Source: Burkholderia sp. FERM BP-3421
GTDB taxonomy: Bacteria; Pseudomonadota; Gammaproteobacteria; Burkholderiales; Burkholderiaceae
Assembly: GCF_028657905.1 (NCBI RefSeq)
Contig: NZ_CP117782.1
Location: forward strand, 2,604,001-2,668,000
Direction of reading: 5' to 3'
Length of the DNA stretch: 64,000 bases
The translations under genes were made by a program, and so were the position numbers. The notes beneath the pieces were generated by a model that was not told the DNA's origin, did not search any database, and saw nothing but the letters and a program-made list of their open reading frames with translations. Below are positions 34,301 through 43,032 of this stretch, piece after piece (the first letter of the stretch is position 1; the number at the start of each line of letters is the position of its first letter).

Positions 34301-37300
34301 CTAATGAAAGTTACGACTGACTGTCGGCAACTCGCCTAGAAGATGTGACAGATCTACCAGACGTTTGGCGACCAGGTGCTGAACCCCTTCAACGCTTTGC
34401 CAGACGCCCAACGCCGCCAACAGCTTAGCACCGAGGATTTCTTTACGCTGTCTCTCCAGCAACTTGGGCCAGATAATAACGTTCACGTTTCCGGTTTCGT
34501 CCTCAAGCGTGATGAAGATTACGCCTTTCGCAGTGCCCGGCCGCTGTCGTACCGTAACCAACCCGCATCCGCGCGCAAGCCTTCCGTTTGGGTAGGTGTT
34601 TAACGTCGTGGCCGGCATGAGCCTCTTCGCATGCAACATCGGACGCAGCAACGCCAAAGGATGTCGACGAAGCGTCAACCCCATGGACTGGTAATCACTC
34701 TGTATCTCGTTCCCTTCGGATGCCCATCCGAGATCCGGTGTTTCATCAACCACATTTGCTGAAGCAAGCAGATCCTTGTCGGGAACAGCGGCAACGGATT
34801 CCCACAGTGCACTTCGGCGACTGCCAGCCAGAGACGCAAGGGCATCGGCCCTAGCCAGAACATGCAAATCATGTCGATCCAACTGAGCTCGCCGAGCCAA
34901 ATCGACCGTCGACGAAAAGGCCTCAACGGATCGTGCCATTTCAATACGATCAGCCGCCTCCGCTCGCATCCCATGCAGAAGAGAAAGACCAAGCCGAACA
35001 ACCGGGCGTCCCCCCTGCTCGCGATACTCCAGTGACGATTCCCAGTTGCTGATCGTGACGTCTGCAGGCAAGACCGTGACCCCATGGCGCTTCGCATCCT
35101 GGATGAGCTGCGATGGAGAGTAGAACCCCATTGGCTGGCTATTAAGCAACGAGACAAGGAACGCCTCGGGCTCATGACACTTCAACCAGCTACTGACGTA
35201 GACAAGCAACGCAAAGCTTGCCGCATGACTTTCCGGGAAGCCATAGTCGGCGAACCCCTTGATCTGGGCAAAAATCGCTTCGGCAAATTCTCGTTCATAG
35301 CCACGTATCAACATGCCGCTCACCAAGCGGTCGTGGTAAGGCTCCAGCCCTCCTTTACGCTTCCAAGCTGCCATCGCGCGCCTCAGCCCGTCTGCCTCGC
35401 CAGGAGAGAAGCCGGCCGCAAGAATTGCAACCTGCATCACTTGCTCCTGAAAAATCGGCACGCCAAGCGTTCGAGCTAATGCTGTTTCCAGATCCTTACC
35501 TGGATAGCTGACCGGATCGATTCCTTGACGTCGCTTCAAATATGGATGAACAGCACCACCTTGAATCGGGCCAGGCCGCACGATCGCCACCTCAATCACA
35601 AGATCGTAGAACGTCCGTGGTCTCAATCGCGGCAACATCGACTGTTGCGCTCTCGACTCGATTTGGAATACCCCGACTGTATCTGCCTTCGAGATCATGT
35701 CGTACGTTTCCGGATCCTCTGACGGGATATCCTGCATCTCAAATGGCTGATCGCGGTCCAGGGATATGAGGTCAAGCGCCCGACGAATGACGCTCAACAT
35801 TCCCAGCGCCAGCACATCCACTTTGAGCAACCCGAGCGACTCGAGATCATCCTTATCCCACTGGATCACGCTACGATCCTGCATTGCCGCGTTCTCAATC
35901 GGTACAAGGCGTGACAACTTGCCTCGGCTGATGACAAAGCCACCGGAGTGCTGAGAAAGATGCCGAGGAAAACCACACAGCTGAGCGGCAAGCGATGCCC
36001 ATGTCTGAATGACGGGTGCTGATGGATCCAACCCTGACTCTGTAAATCGCTCGAGTAAATCTGCCGTACCGTCGAACCAGTGATGCGCCTTGGCAACTCG
36101 ATCGACAATCTGGGCATCAACACCGACTGCTTTCCCTACATCCCGAAGCACGCCTCTTGCACGGTACGTCGATACCGCGGCAGCAATAGCCGCACGGTCA
36201 CGACCATACTTTCGATAGATGTACTGCATGACGGCTTCTCTCTTTTGATGTTCGAAATCGACATCGATGTCCGGATGACTATTACGTTCCCGGCTGATGA
36301 ACCGTTCGAACAACATCGTTGATCGTGCAGGATCCACCTCCGTTATGCCAAGGCAATAACAGACTGCAGAATTCGCAGCTGATCCACGCCCCTGGCAGAG
36401 AATTCCTTCGCTACGAGCAAATTTGACGATGTCATATACGGTCAAAAAGTATGGCTCGTAGCGCAACTCCGTGATCAGTTCGAGCTCATGTTCGAGCTGC
36501 GCTTGCACGTTGAGAGGGATGCCGCTCGAGAAGCGACGATGCGCTCCCATGTACGTTTCCTGTCGCAGATATTCAGTTGGTGTGAGTCCAGCCGGTACTA
36601 GCTCATCGGGATACTCGTAACGCAACTCATCGAGCGAGAACCCGCAACGCGAAAGGATCGCGACCGTCTCGCTTAATGCGTTTGGATGATAGAGATGCGC
36701 CAGACGTATCCGCGCCCGCAAATGCTGCTCGGCATTCGGTGCAAGCTCATAGCCGCACTCTGCAACAGGCTTACCTATACGGATCCCCGTCATTGTGTCC
36801 TGCAGCGGCTTCCTGGAACGGACATGCATGGTTACATGCCCGACTGCAACAACTGGGACACCATTGCCATACGCTATGTGTTCGACAACACCAGCATGAA
36901 GATTGTCCATGGCGCGCTGATGCAGACATAGGCCGACCCATGCACGCCCGGGGAACGTCTCCCATAGCCACTCAACTTGGGCATCCAACACTTCCGGATC
37001 CGCGGGGAACTTGGGAATCAAGATTGCGAGGCACCCTGGCATTCCTCTCAGATGGGCATGCACCTTCTCCGGTTTCAAGAGGTCCTGTGGCATGAGGCGA
37101 TATCCACCTTTGGGTGAGCGCATGCGTGCCAGCGTGATGAGCTCGGAGAGATTGCCATACCCTTCGCGGTTCTGTGCAAGCAAGATCAGATCAAAAGCCG
37201 GCGACGAATCGGCCTGAGTCAGCTTGAAGTACGACCCGATGACCAACGGAAAATTTAGATCCTTGGCTGCTACATGTGCCCGTACAACTCCCGCCAAAGA

Positions 37301-37450
37301 GCATTCGTCCGTGATGGCAATCCCAGAGTAACCCAGCTGGGCGGCTCGCTTGACCAGCTCCTCTGCATGCGAAGCCCCCTCCAAGAAAGTGAAGTTCGAT
37401 AAGCAGAAGAGCTCGGCATATGCCGGCAACGAGAGAGGCAATGTGTCCAT
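34301..37450 (-). CDS. dnaE2: Error-prone DNA polymerase DnaE2 (island copy, complete)
   Basis: A 1049-residue C-family polymerase of the ImuC/DnaE2 group, which performs SOS mutagenic translesion synthesis with ImuA and ImuB. The N-terminal PHP domain (YAELFCLSNFTFLEGASH ... AITDECSLAG) is followed by the palm with CQGRGSAANSAVCYCLGIT and the catalytic HPDIDVDFEHQ. Fingers with QEQVMQVAI and FPESHAASFALLVYVSSWLK, and a C-terminal OB fold (VIFITLEDETGNVNVIIWP), come next. It ends in SRNFH, as DnaE2 proteins do. The start at 37450 is preferred to the ORF limit at 37504. Codon use is less GC-rich than in the native fragments, showing a foreign origin. It has no LexA box of its own and lies in line behind imuA-imuB and the broken native gene. 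Confidence 0.96.
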   Translation of the reverse strand: MDTLPLSLPAYAELFCLSNFTFLEGASHAEELVKRAAQLGYSGIAITDECSLAGVVRAHVAAKDLNFPLVIGSYFKLTQADSSPAFDLILLAQNREGYGNLSELITLARMRSPKGGYRLMPQDLLKPEKVHAHLRGMPGCLAILIPKFPADPEVLDAQVEWLWETFPGRAWVGLCLHQRAMDNLHAGVVEHIAYGNGVPVVAVGHVTMHVRSRKPLQDTMTGIRIGKPVAECGYELAPNAEQHLRARIRLAHLYHPNALSETVAILSRCGFSLDELRYEYPDELVPAGLTPTEYLRQETYMGAHRRFSSGIPLNVQAQLEHELELITELRYEPYFLTVYDIVKFARSEGILCQGRGSAANSAVCYCLGITEVDPARSTMLFERFISRERNSHPDIDVDFEHQKREAVMQYIYRKYGRDRAAIAAAVSTYRARGVLRDVGKAVGVDAQIVDRVAKAHHWFDGTADLLERFTESGLDPSAPVIQTWASLAAQLCGFPRHLSQHSGGFVISRGKLSRLVPIENAAMQDRSVIQWDKDDLESLGLLKVDVLALGMLSVIRRALDLISLDRDQPFEMQDIPSEDPETYDMISKADTVGVFQIESRAQQSMLPRLRPRTFYDLVIEVAIVRPGPIQGGAVHPYLKRRQGIDPVSYPGKDLETALARTLGVPIFQEQVMQVAILAAGFSPGEADGLRRAMAAWKRKGGLEPYHDRLVSGMLIRGYEREFAEAIFAQIKGFADYGFPESHAASFALLVYVSSWLKCHEPEAFLVSLLNSQPMGFYSPSQLIQDAKRHGVTVLPADVTISNWESSLEYREQGGRPVVRLGLSLLHGMRAEAADRIEMARSVEAFSSTVDLARRAQLDRHDLHVLARADALASLAGSRRSALWESVAAVPDKDLLASANVVDETPDLGWASEGNEIQSDYQSMGLTLRRHPLALLRPMLHAKRLMPATTLNTYPNGRLARGCGLVTVRQRPGTAKGVIFITLEDETGNVNVIIWPKLLERQRKEILGAKLLAALGVWQSVEGVQHLVAKRLVDLSHLLGELPTVSRNFH

Positions 37451-37587
37451 GAGATTTACAACCGATGTAGAACATTTCCGTTGAACAGGACATCCGTCAG
37501 ACATCCGAGCGCTCTGTGTGGCCGGCGCTCTGGGAAGCGATGCTCTTTCGCGCTATCCCGATTGATTCCGTATATCTACCGATTCAT

Positions 37588-38490
37588 CTAAGGGGGTGAA
37601 GTACCGAGGCAAAAGGCTGGCAGGCAAGCGTGCCGCTCATCGGTAGAAAAAAGGGGGCTATATACGTCGATATCGGGCGGCTCGCCGCGCTCGCGGCTGA
37701 TGAAGCGCTCGAACAACAGCGTGCTGCGCTCGGGATCGACCTCGGTCACGCGCAGGCAGTAGCACACCACCGAGTTCGCGGCCGAGCCGCGCCCCTGGCA
37801 CAGGATGTCGCGGCTGCGCGCGTAGCTGACGATGTCGTAGACCGTCAGGAAGTACGCCTCGTATTTCAGGTCGGCGATCAGCGTCAGCTCGTATTCGATG
37901 CGCTCGCGCACCTTCCCGGGCACGCCGTACGGATAGCGCGCCTGCGCACCCTTCCAGGTTTCCTGCGCCAGATAGGTGGCCGGCGTATGGCCGGGCGGCA
38001 CGATCTCGCGCGGATATTCGTAGCACAGCTGATCGGCCGTGGCCGGATAGCGCGGCACGAGGACCGCGAAGCAGCCGGGCATGCCGCGCAGGTGCGCGAA
38101 GGCCTCGGGCGGCGCCGCCAGCTCCTGCCGCGCGAGCCGGTAGGTGCCCTTCGGCGCGCGCATCCTGAGCCAGGAAATCAGCTCGGACAGGTTGCCGTAG
38201 CCATCGCGATCGCGCGCGAGCAGCACGAGGCCGAAGCCCTGCCCGTCCTCGTCGGGCGTGACCTCGAAATACGCGCCGACCACGAGCGGCAGCCCCGCCG
38301 CCTTCGCCGCGACATGCATGCGCACCGCGCCCGCGAGCGAGCACTCGTCGGTGATCGCGAGGCCGCGGTAGCGCAGCGCGACCGCGCGCTCGACCAGTTC
38401 GTCGGCCGTCGACGCGCCGTGCAGGAACGAGAAATTCGAGCGGCAGAACAGCTCGGCGTAATCGGGCGGCGCCGGCAGCGTGCTCAGCAT
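37588..38490 (-). pseudogene. 5' part of the native dnaE2, truncated by the island
   Basis: Native GC-rich dnaE2 starts at 38490 (YAELFCRSNFSFLHGAS) six bases after imuB, and runs to ERGEPPDIDV at 37664. From there the frame enters the island and ends after 25 foreign residues. A second lesion is internal: after VPRYPAT it jumps to QLCYEYPREIVPP, an in-frame loss of about 120 residues compared with the island copy. It keeps the PHP part and the CQGRGSAANS motif but loses the catalytic aspartates' context, fingers and C-terminus, so it cannot be a polymerase. A 300-residue product could still be made. Confidence 0.93.
37664..37673 (+). repeat. 10-bp direct repeat at right island boundary
   Basis: ACGTCGATAT is the first base stretch of native dnaE2 on this side, identical to 22979-22988. 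Confidence 0.75.
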
Positions 38491-38496
38491 CGCCGC

Positions 38497-39975
38497 CTAC
38501 CCGAAGAAACCGTGCAGAAACCAGCCCGGCTCGCCGTCATGCGCCGTCCGGCCGTGATAGACCCAGTAGCATGCGCCCGCGTCGTCCTGCGCGACGTAGT
38601 AGTCGCGCGCGCGCGGCGCGCCGTCGAACCAGCCCGCCTCGATCCGCTCGCGCGCCGATGCGAGCGTGAGCGGCGTGCGGTACACCGGGCGGTTGTCGCG
38701 CTCCGCGAGCGGCAGCGGCTCGGCCAGCAGCCAGGCCGGCCGGGGCGCCGCGTGCGCGGGCTCGCCGGCCCGGCCGGACGGCTCGCCGAGCGGAATCCAG
38801 CGGTTCGCGATCTCGGGCCGGTAGTCGTCGACGGGCGCGGCGCGCAGCACGTTGTGCGCGCCGAGCCGCGCGCCCAGCAATTCGAACAGGCGCGCGCGCG
38901 CCTCCGGCGTGCCGCCCGGCTCCGGGAACAGATCGTCGGGCGGCGGCGCGGCCTCGACCACGCGCGTGGCGACGAGGCGCACCGCGATCACCGCGGCCGG
39001 CAGCGGCACACGCGCGAGCCGCTCGCCCAGCACCCGCACGCAGTGCGCTTCGTCGCGCGTCGGCGCGGCGAACGCGAGTTCGAGCACGGTCGGCGGCAGC
39101 GCGTGCCGCCCGCGCTCATGTTCGAGCCGGCATTCGAACGCCGTGAGCGACAGCTGCCGCGCGGCCAGCCAGCCGCCCAGCTGCGCGATCAGCCGCCGCG
39201 CGACGAACAGCACCGCCTCCGCGTGCTCGACCCGCTCCGGCAACTCGAGCCGCGCATCGAACACCGGCGGCACCGGCAGCCATTCGAACAGCTCCGGCGC
39301 ATCGCCGTAGGCGCGGTCGAGCGCGCCGCTGAGCGCGGTGCCGCAGCGCCGCTGCAATGCGGCGCGCGGCAGGCGGCGCAGGTCGGCGAGCGTACGGCAG
39401 CCGAGCCCGTCGAACCAGGCCGCGAACGGCCGGGCCGCAGGCAGCAGCGCGCACGGCACGCAGGCGAGCGCACGCTCGAGCGACGCGCGCCGCAACACCC
39501 GGCGCGGCCGCCGCAGGCCGGCGCGCGCGAGCAGCCACGCGCCGCCGCCCGTGGGCGCGACGCCGATGCGCGCGCGATAGCCGAGCGTCGCGAGCGCCGC
39601 GCGCGCGGCGCGGCACAGCGCAGGCAGGCCGCCGAACAACCGCAGGCTCGCGCCGATCTCGACCAGCAGCGTCGCCTCGTCCTGCAGGGTCACGTTCGGC
39701 GCGAAGCGCAGCAACGCGAGCGCGACCGCGCGCAGCGCGTCCGCCTCGCGCGCCGGATCGCGTTCGAGCAGCCGCACGGCGGGTGCGACGGTCAGCACGC
39801 CGCCGCGCTTCATGCCCACGCGCACGCCCGCCGCGCGCGCCGCCGCGTCCGCGCGCAACACCACGCCCTGCTCCAGCACTGCGCAGCCGGAATCGGACTC
39901 AGGCGGCATCGGCTGCCGCGGCCGGAACACGTCCAGCGGCAGGGACGGCAGATGGACGCCGAGAAAAACGCGCAT
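38497..39975 (-). CDS. imuB: ImuB, Y-family polymerase-like mutasome protein
   Basis: A 492-residue relative of DinB/UmuC. It begins MRVFLGVHLPSLPLDVF and keeps the Y-family palm and little-finger outline (GVRVGMKRGGVLTVAP, GASLRLFGGLPALCRAA, IGVAPTGGGAWLLARA, LRRLPRAALQRRCG). As in other ImuB proteins, the acidic catalytic residues expected in MDAFFA-SVE type motifs are not apparent, so it probably acts as the beta-clamp-binding hub of the DnaE2 mutasome. The last residues (EPGWFLHGFFG) are typical of the family. Its start lies inside the end of imuA (77-bp overlap) and it ends 6 bp before the native dnaE2 start: the standard LexA-controlled imuA-imuB-dnaE2 cassette. Confidence 0.93.
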   Translation of the reverse strand: MRVFLGVHLPSLPLDVFRPRQPMPPESDSGCAVLEQGVVLRADAAARAAGVRVGMKRGGVLTVAPAVRLLERDPAREADALRAVALALLRFAPNVTLQDEATLLVEIGASLRLFGGLPALCRAARAALATLGYRARIGVAPTGGGAWLLARAGLRRPRRVLRRASLERALACVPCALLPAARPFAAWFDGLGCRTLADLRRLPRAALQRRCGTALSGALDRAYGDAPELFEWLPVPPVFDARLELPERVEHAEAVLFVARRLIAQLGGWLAARQLSLTAFECRLEHERGRHALPPTVLELAFAAPTRDEAHCVRVLGERLARVPLPAAVIAVRLVATRVVEAAPPPDDLFPEPGGTPEARARLFELLGARLGAHNVLRAAPVDDYRPEIANRWIPLGEPSGRAGEPAHAAPRPAWLLAEPLPLAERDNRPVYRTPLTLASARERIEAGWFDGAPRARDYYVAQDDAGACYWVYHGRTAHDGEPGWFLHGFFG

Positions 39976-40621
39976 GACGGCTCCCCAGGATCGGCGACGG
40001 CAGCAGCGCGAGCGACAGCGCGCCGCTCGTCGCCGGCCCGCGGCGCTTGATGATGTCGACCGCGATGCCGCCGGGCTCGGGCCGCAGCGCGACGCGCAGC
40101 GGCGCCGGCGACGGCTGCTGCGCGGCGGCCAGCGGCCGCAGCATGATGAACAGGGTGGCGGACGCGCGCGCGGCCGCGAGGTGCAGCCGGCGCAGCGCCT
40201 CGGGCCGCGTATCCAGCTGCCACAGCAGCAGCGCGCCGCAGCAGCCGGCCTTGAGGATCTGCTCGGCCGTCCACAGCGCATCCGCGCTGCGCGCGGCGCG
40301 CAGCCACAGCAGCGCGTCGCGCGGCAGGCCGAGCCGGGCCAGCGCGCGCGCTTCCGGCACGTGAGGCGGCTGCACGAGCGCGAGCGGCCGCTGCGCGCTG
40401 ACGGCCCGGACGAGCGCCGGCGCGAGCAGGCGCAGCTCGCCGCAGCCGGCCTGCGGCACGAGCAGCTCGGTCAGCCCGCCGAGCGGCCAGCCGCCGCCGG
40501 GCAACTCGGCCGACAGCGACGGATGGCCGGTCTCGATCGTGCGCGGCACGCCGCGCGCGAGCTGGGAGCCGCGCCACAGGGACGGATGAAGGGTTTCGGG
40601 AAGAACGGAGGATGCGGGCAT
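39899..40621 (-). CDS. imuA: ImuA, RecA/SulA-like mutasome protein
   Basis: A 240-residue protein of the ImuA group. It starts with HPSLWRGSQLARG and ETGHPSLSAELPGGGWPLGGLTELL, the opening that resembles RecA-type domains but lacks a complete Walker A. LQPPHVPEARALARLGL-like and WTAEQILKAGCCGALLLW follow. In Pseudomonas and Myxococcus ImuA works with ImuB and DnaE2 in damage-induced mutagenesis. The start at 40621 gives the conserved N-terminus. The LexA box lies 15 bp upstream of this start codon. The transcript probably runs on through imuB, the truncated dnaE2 and the island dnaE2. Confidence 0.92.
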   Translation of the reverse strand: MPASSVLPETLHPSLWRGSQLARGVPRTIETGHPSLSAELPGGGWPLGGLTELLVPQAGCGELRLLAPALVRAVSAQRPLALVQPPHVPEARALARLGLPRDALLWLRAARSADALWTAEQILKAGCCGALLLWQLDTRPEALRRLHLAAARASATLFIMLRPLAAAQQPSPAPLRVALRPEPGGIAVDIIKRRGPATSGALSLALLPSPILGSRHARFSRRPSAVPAAGRVPAAAADAA

Positions 40622-40635
40622 GACGCCACCCATAA

Positions 40636-40651
40636 CTGTATATTTATACAG
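40636..40651 (-). promoter_or_regulatory. LexA (SOS) box of the imuA-imuB-dnaE2 operon
   Basis: CTGTATATTTATACAG is one base off a perfect palindrome and fits the CTGT-N8-ACAG consensus of proteobacterial LexA sites. It sits directly upstream of imuA in the only AT-rich patch of the area. Confidence 0.93.
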
Positions 40652-40813
40652 TATAGGACAATGACGATGTTGCGCACAGTCCATGCCGACCCCGGGTTTG
40701 CTGGCGACTCCCGCCCTTGAAATCCTGCAGGTCCCGTCGCTCGGCACCGCGACATCTTCGCGGCCTGGCCGACCTCATCGATCATTCAGGATCTCAGCCA
40801 TGCCGTCTCCGAG

Positions 40814-41842
40814 ATGGATGCGTTGATGGCTCGCTTTCCGGCGGGCGGAGCACCCGTGACCGATTCATTGATCGATACGTCCGCCATCTTCGAGACGGCC
40901 TACGCCCGCTTCGTCGGCGTGATCGGACTCTCCGAAGTCAGACGGCGCGATGCGCTGCCGGCCCAGGCGCTGCGGAACAGAAACATTCTGCTCTACAGCA
41001 ACATCGGCGTCTCCGTGCTGTTTTTCGTTGCAATCCTGATCTTTTCCCGATCGATCCAGAACTTCGGCCGGGCGCTGCGAACGGCCCATCAGGTGTCGCA
41101 CACCAAGCAGGTGTTTCTCGCCGCGATCAACCACGAACTCCGCAACCCGCTGCAGACGATCGTATCCGCCACGGAAAACATCTCGCACTACGCCACCAGC
41201 CGCGAATTGATGCTCGCCGTGATCAACATCGACCAGGCGGTGAAGCACATCGAAACCCATATGCGGGATCTGACAGACTACCTGCGGTTCAAGACGCACA
41301 AGATCAACCTGCGCACCGCCCCGATCGATCTTCGCTCGATCGCCGCCGAAGCTGTCCGCCGATTCAAGCCGATGGCCGATAAAAAGGACATCCGGCTTCA
41401 GGCCACGTTTTACACGTCCCTATCGACATTCCTCTCCGACGAGCAACGCGTGCAACAGATCATCGACAATCTCGTCGAGAATGCGATCAAGTACTCGCCA
41501 CATGGCGTCGTCGAAATAAGATGCGCGATTCTTGCGGAGTCAGGCCGTTCGCACGCAAAAATTGAAGTCATCGACGAGGGAATCGGCATCGACAGGAACA
41601 AGATCAATTTCCTGTTCTCGCCATTCTTTCAAAGCCAGTTTCAGGATAGCCCGGGGGTCTCCGGATACGGCATGGGCCTCGCGGTCGTGCGAGGTCTCGT
41701 GGAAGTCCTGGGTGGAGATATTTCCGTGGAAAGCGACGTCGGCAAGGGCACGGCCTTCATGGTCACGCTCCCCTGCCAATCGCTCGTCACGCACGATGCG
41801 CAACCCGGTCAGGCGTCGCCGGACGGGGGTGATTCGAACTGA
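40814..41842 (+). CDS. Sensor histidine kinase, N-terminally shortened
   Basis: A 342-residue HisKA-type kinase. One membrane helix (about 58-78, NILLYSNIGVSVLFFVAILI) precedes the H-box FLAAINHELRNPLQTI with phospho-acceptor His107. The HATPase domain has the N-box NLVENAIKYSP, G1 box VIDEGIGID and GYGMGLAVVRGLVEVLGG. Typical relatives have a first membrane helix and a periplasmic sensor region that are absent here. Before ATG 40814 the same frame stays open back to a stop at 40718 and reads like protein (HRDIFAAWPTSSIIQDL), so the 5' end has probably been lost next to the imuA promoter. No response regulator is adjacent. It overlaps the end of the FkbM gene by 34 bp, convergently. Confidence 0.82.
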   Translation: MDALMARFPAGGAPVTDSLIDTSAIFETAYARFVGVIGLSEVRRRDALPAQALRNRNILLYSNIGVSVLFFVAILIFSRSIQNFGRALRTAHQVSHTKQVFLAAINHELRNPLQTIVSATENISHYATSRELMLAVINIDQAVKHIETHMRDLTDYLRFKTHKINLRTAPIDLRSIAAEAVRRFKPMADKKDIRLQATFYTSLSTFLSDEQRVQQIIDNLVENAIKYSPHGVVEIRCAILAESGRSHAKIEVIDEGIGIDRNKINFLFSPFFQSQFQDSPGVSGYGMGLAVVRGLVEVLGGDISVESDVGKGTAFMVTLPCQSLVTHDAQPGQASPDGGDSN

Positions 41843-42462
41843 GCGTCGATCAAGGCGCGGATTTCCCGCGATGCCGGCTCATCGCTCGATACTGCGAGAA
41901 TGTTGGGGCCGAGATCATGGATGTCGTATTTGAAATCGATCAGCGTCCGATGCATGCTGCCGAGGTTCGACTTGATCTTCTCGATGAACAAGACCGGGCG
42001 GGACGCCCGCAAGGTTTCCAGCCCGCCGGCAATGACCGCCTCCTCCATGCCCTCGACATCGATCTTAACGAGGTCGACATGCGGCTGGTCTAACGAGTCG
42101 AGTGTGATTAACGGAACGTCGTACCCCGCGCCGTAGTTGATTTGCTGGCCGATATCCTCATTCTTTTTACCATGCACCAGCTCCAGGCTGCCGAAACTGG
42201 ATTTCCGGTGGTAATCGACGAACGGCACCTTCAACGATCCGACCTCGCCGCCGATCGCCGCGTTTCTGGCGTCGACATTGAAGCAATTATTGATGGCGAT
42301 GTTTCCGCACAGCGCATAGTAAACCGGCTTTTGCGCCTCGATCGAGATGACGCTGCCCGCATCGCCCAGCGCCCGCGCAAACTCTATCGTGTGTACGCCG
42401 ATATTCGCGCCGCAGTCGATTGCCACGACAGGCCGCCGGCCGCCGAGCGCGCGCACCTTCAT
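41809..42462 (-). CDS. FkbM-family methyltransferase, probably 5'-truncated
   Basis: A 217-residue SAM-dependent methyltransferase domain of the FkbM type. The SAM loop is VVAIDCGANIGVHTIEFAR, followed by VISIEAQKPVYYALCGNI and LVKIDVEGMEEAVIAGG, and RPVLFIEK. FkbM-like enzymes methylate sugar or polyketide hydroxyls. Upstream of ATG 42462 the frame still encodes family-like sequence (ILETGGFYKSDVELLNSILR), back to a TAG at about 42530 without any ATG/GTG/TTG. The true N-terminus therefore seems to be missing. Whether the short form is active is unknown. Confidence 0.8.
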   Translation of the reverse strand: MKVRALGGRRPVVAIDCGANIGVHTIEFARALGDAGSVISIEAQKPVYYALCGNIAINNCFNVDARNAAIGGEVGSLKVPFVDYHRKSSFGSLELVHGKKNEDIGQQINYGAGYDVPLITLDSLDQPHVDLVKIDVEGMEEAVIAGGLETLRASRPVLFIEKIKSNLGSMHRTLIDFKYDIHDLGPNILAVSSDEPASREIRALIDAQFESPPSGDA

Positions 42463-43032
42463 CCTCAGGATCGAATTGAGCAGTTCGACGTCGCTCTTAT
42501 AAAATCCCCCGGTCTCCAGAATCCCACCCTACACCGTAGGTACCGTACGCTTCGCTACGATTTTCGTCACTTCTGTTGACGATAAGCGTTCCGTGACTCG
42601 TTGACGCCAATATGTAAGCAACTTTCACGAACATCCCTCGTTGAATATTTATTCACGCACCTTCGCGCAGGATTTCAATAATACACAGCGAGGCCCGGGA
42701 GATTTTCGACGCCCGGGCTTCGCCCGGCGTGAATCACATCCGCGCCCGGTTACGTCTCGCCTGTAATCGGTGGCCGCCAGTCGGAAGACGAGGGCAGATC
42801 CACGCGCCTGTCGTGCACTATTCGCACCCGCAGCGAATCATGGATGTTCGGCGTCGAATGCCGCCGAAGAGTCTGTTCGTTTAATTTATTCCACCCTCTT
42901 CGGATCACGCCTGCATCACCGATAAGTCCCGCAGGAAAACCTTTGAAGATCAGTCCGGAGCCGCCTCTTTCATGGAGCGAACGCCCGGCCCGACACCGTG
43001 GGGACGCACCACGCGCGCCCCCACGGTGCGCT
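42463..43032. other. Gene-free interval with hairpins
   Basis: Except for the lost 5' codons of the FkbM gene (to about 42530) there is no gene here. AT-rich DNA at about 42600-42690 could hold a promoter. GC-rich repeats around 42690-42735 (CGCCCGGGC / GCCCGGCG) and an inverted repeat ACCGTGGGG / CCCCACGGT at about 42995-43027 are probable 3' structures; the second one would end the ABC transporter transcript. Confidence 0.5.

Larger units (their letters stand above)
22989..37663. mobile_element. 14.7-kb genomic island inserted in dnaE2
   Basis: The island is bounded by the two halves of one dnaE2 gene and by a 10-bp direct repeat. Inside, base composition drops visibly against the flanking genes: many AAA/AAT/ATT codons occur, especially in the putative effector. 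The cargo is IS3-type fragments, an MFS remnant, a type I secretion cassette with a VgrG protein, and a complete dnaE2. I find no integrase, relaxase or intact transposase and no clear terminal inverted repeats, so the mechanism of entry is not visible. The element now looks immobile. Confidence 0.85.

Noticed and set aside
22989..37663. Terminal inverted repeats of the island
   Set aside because: The sequences just inside the two boundaries (AGTACCCATG on the left, ATATAGCCCC when the right end is read inward) do not match.
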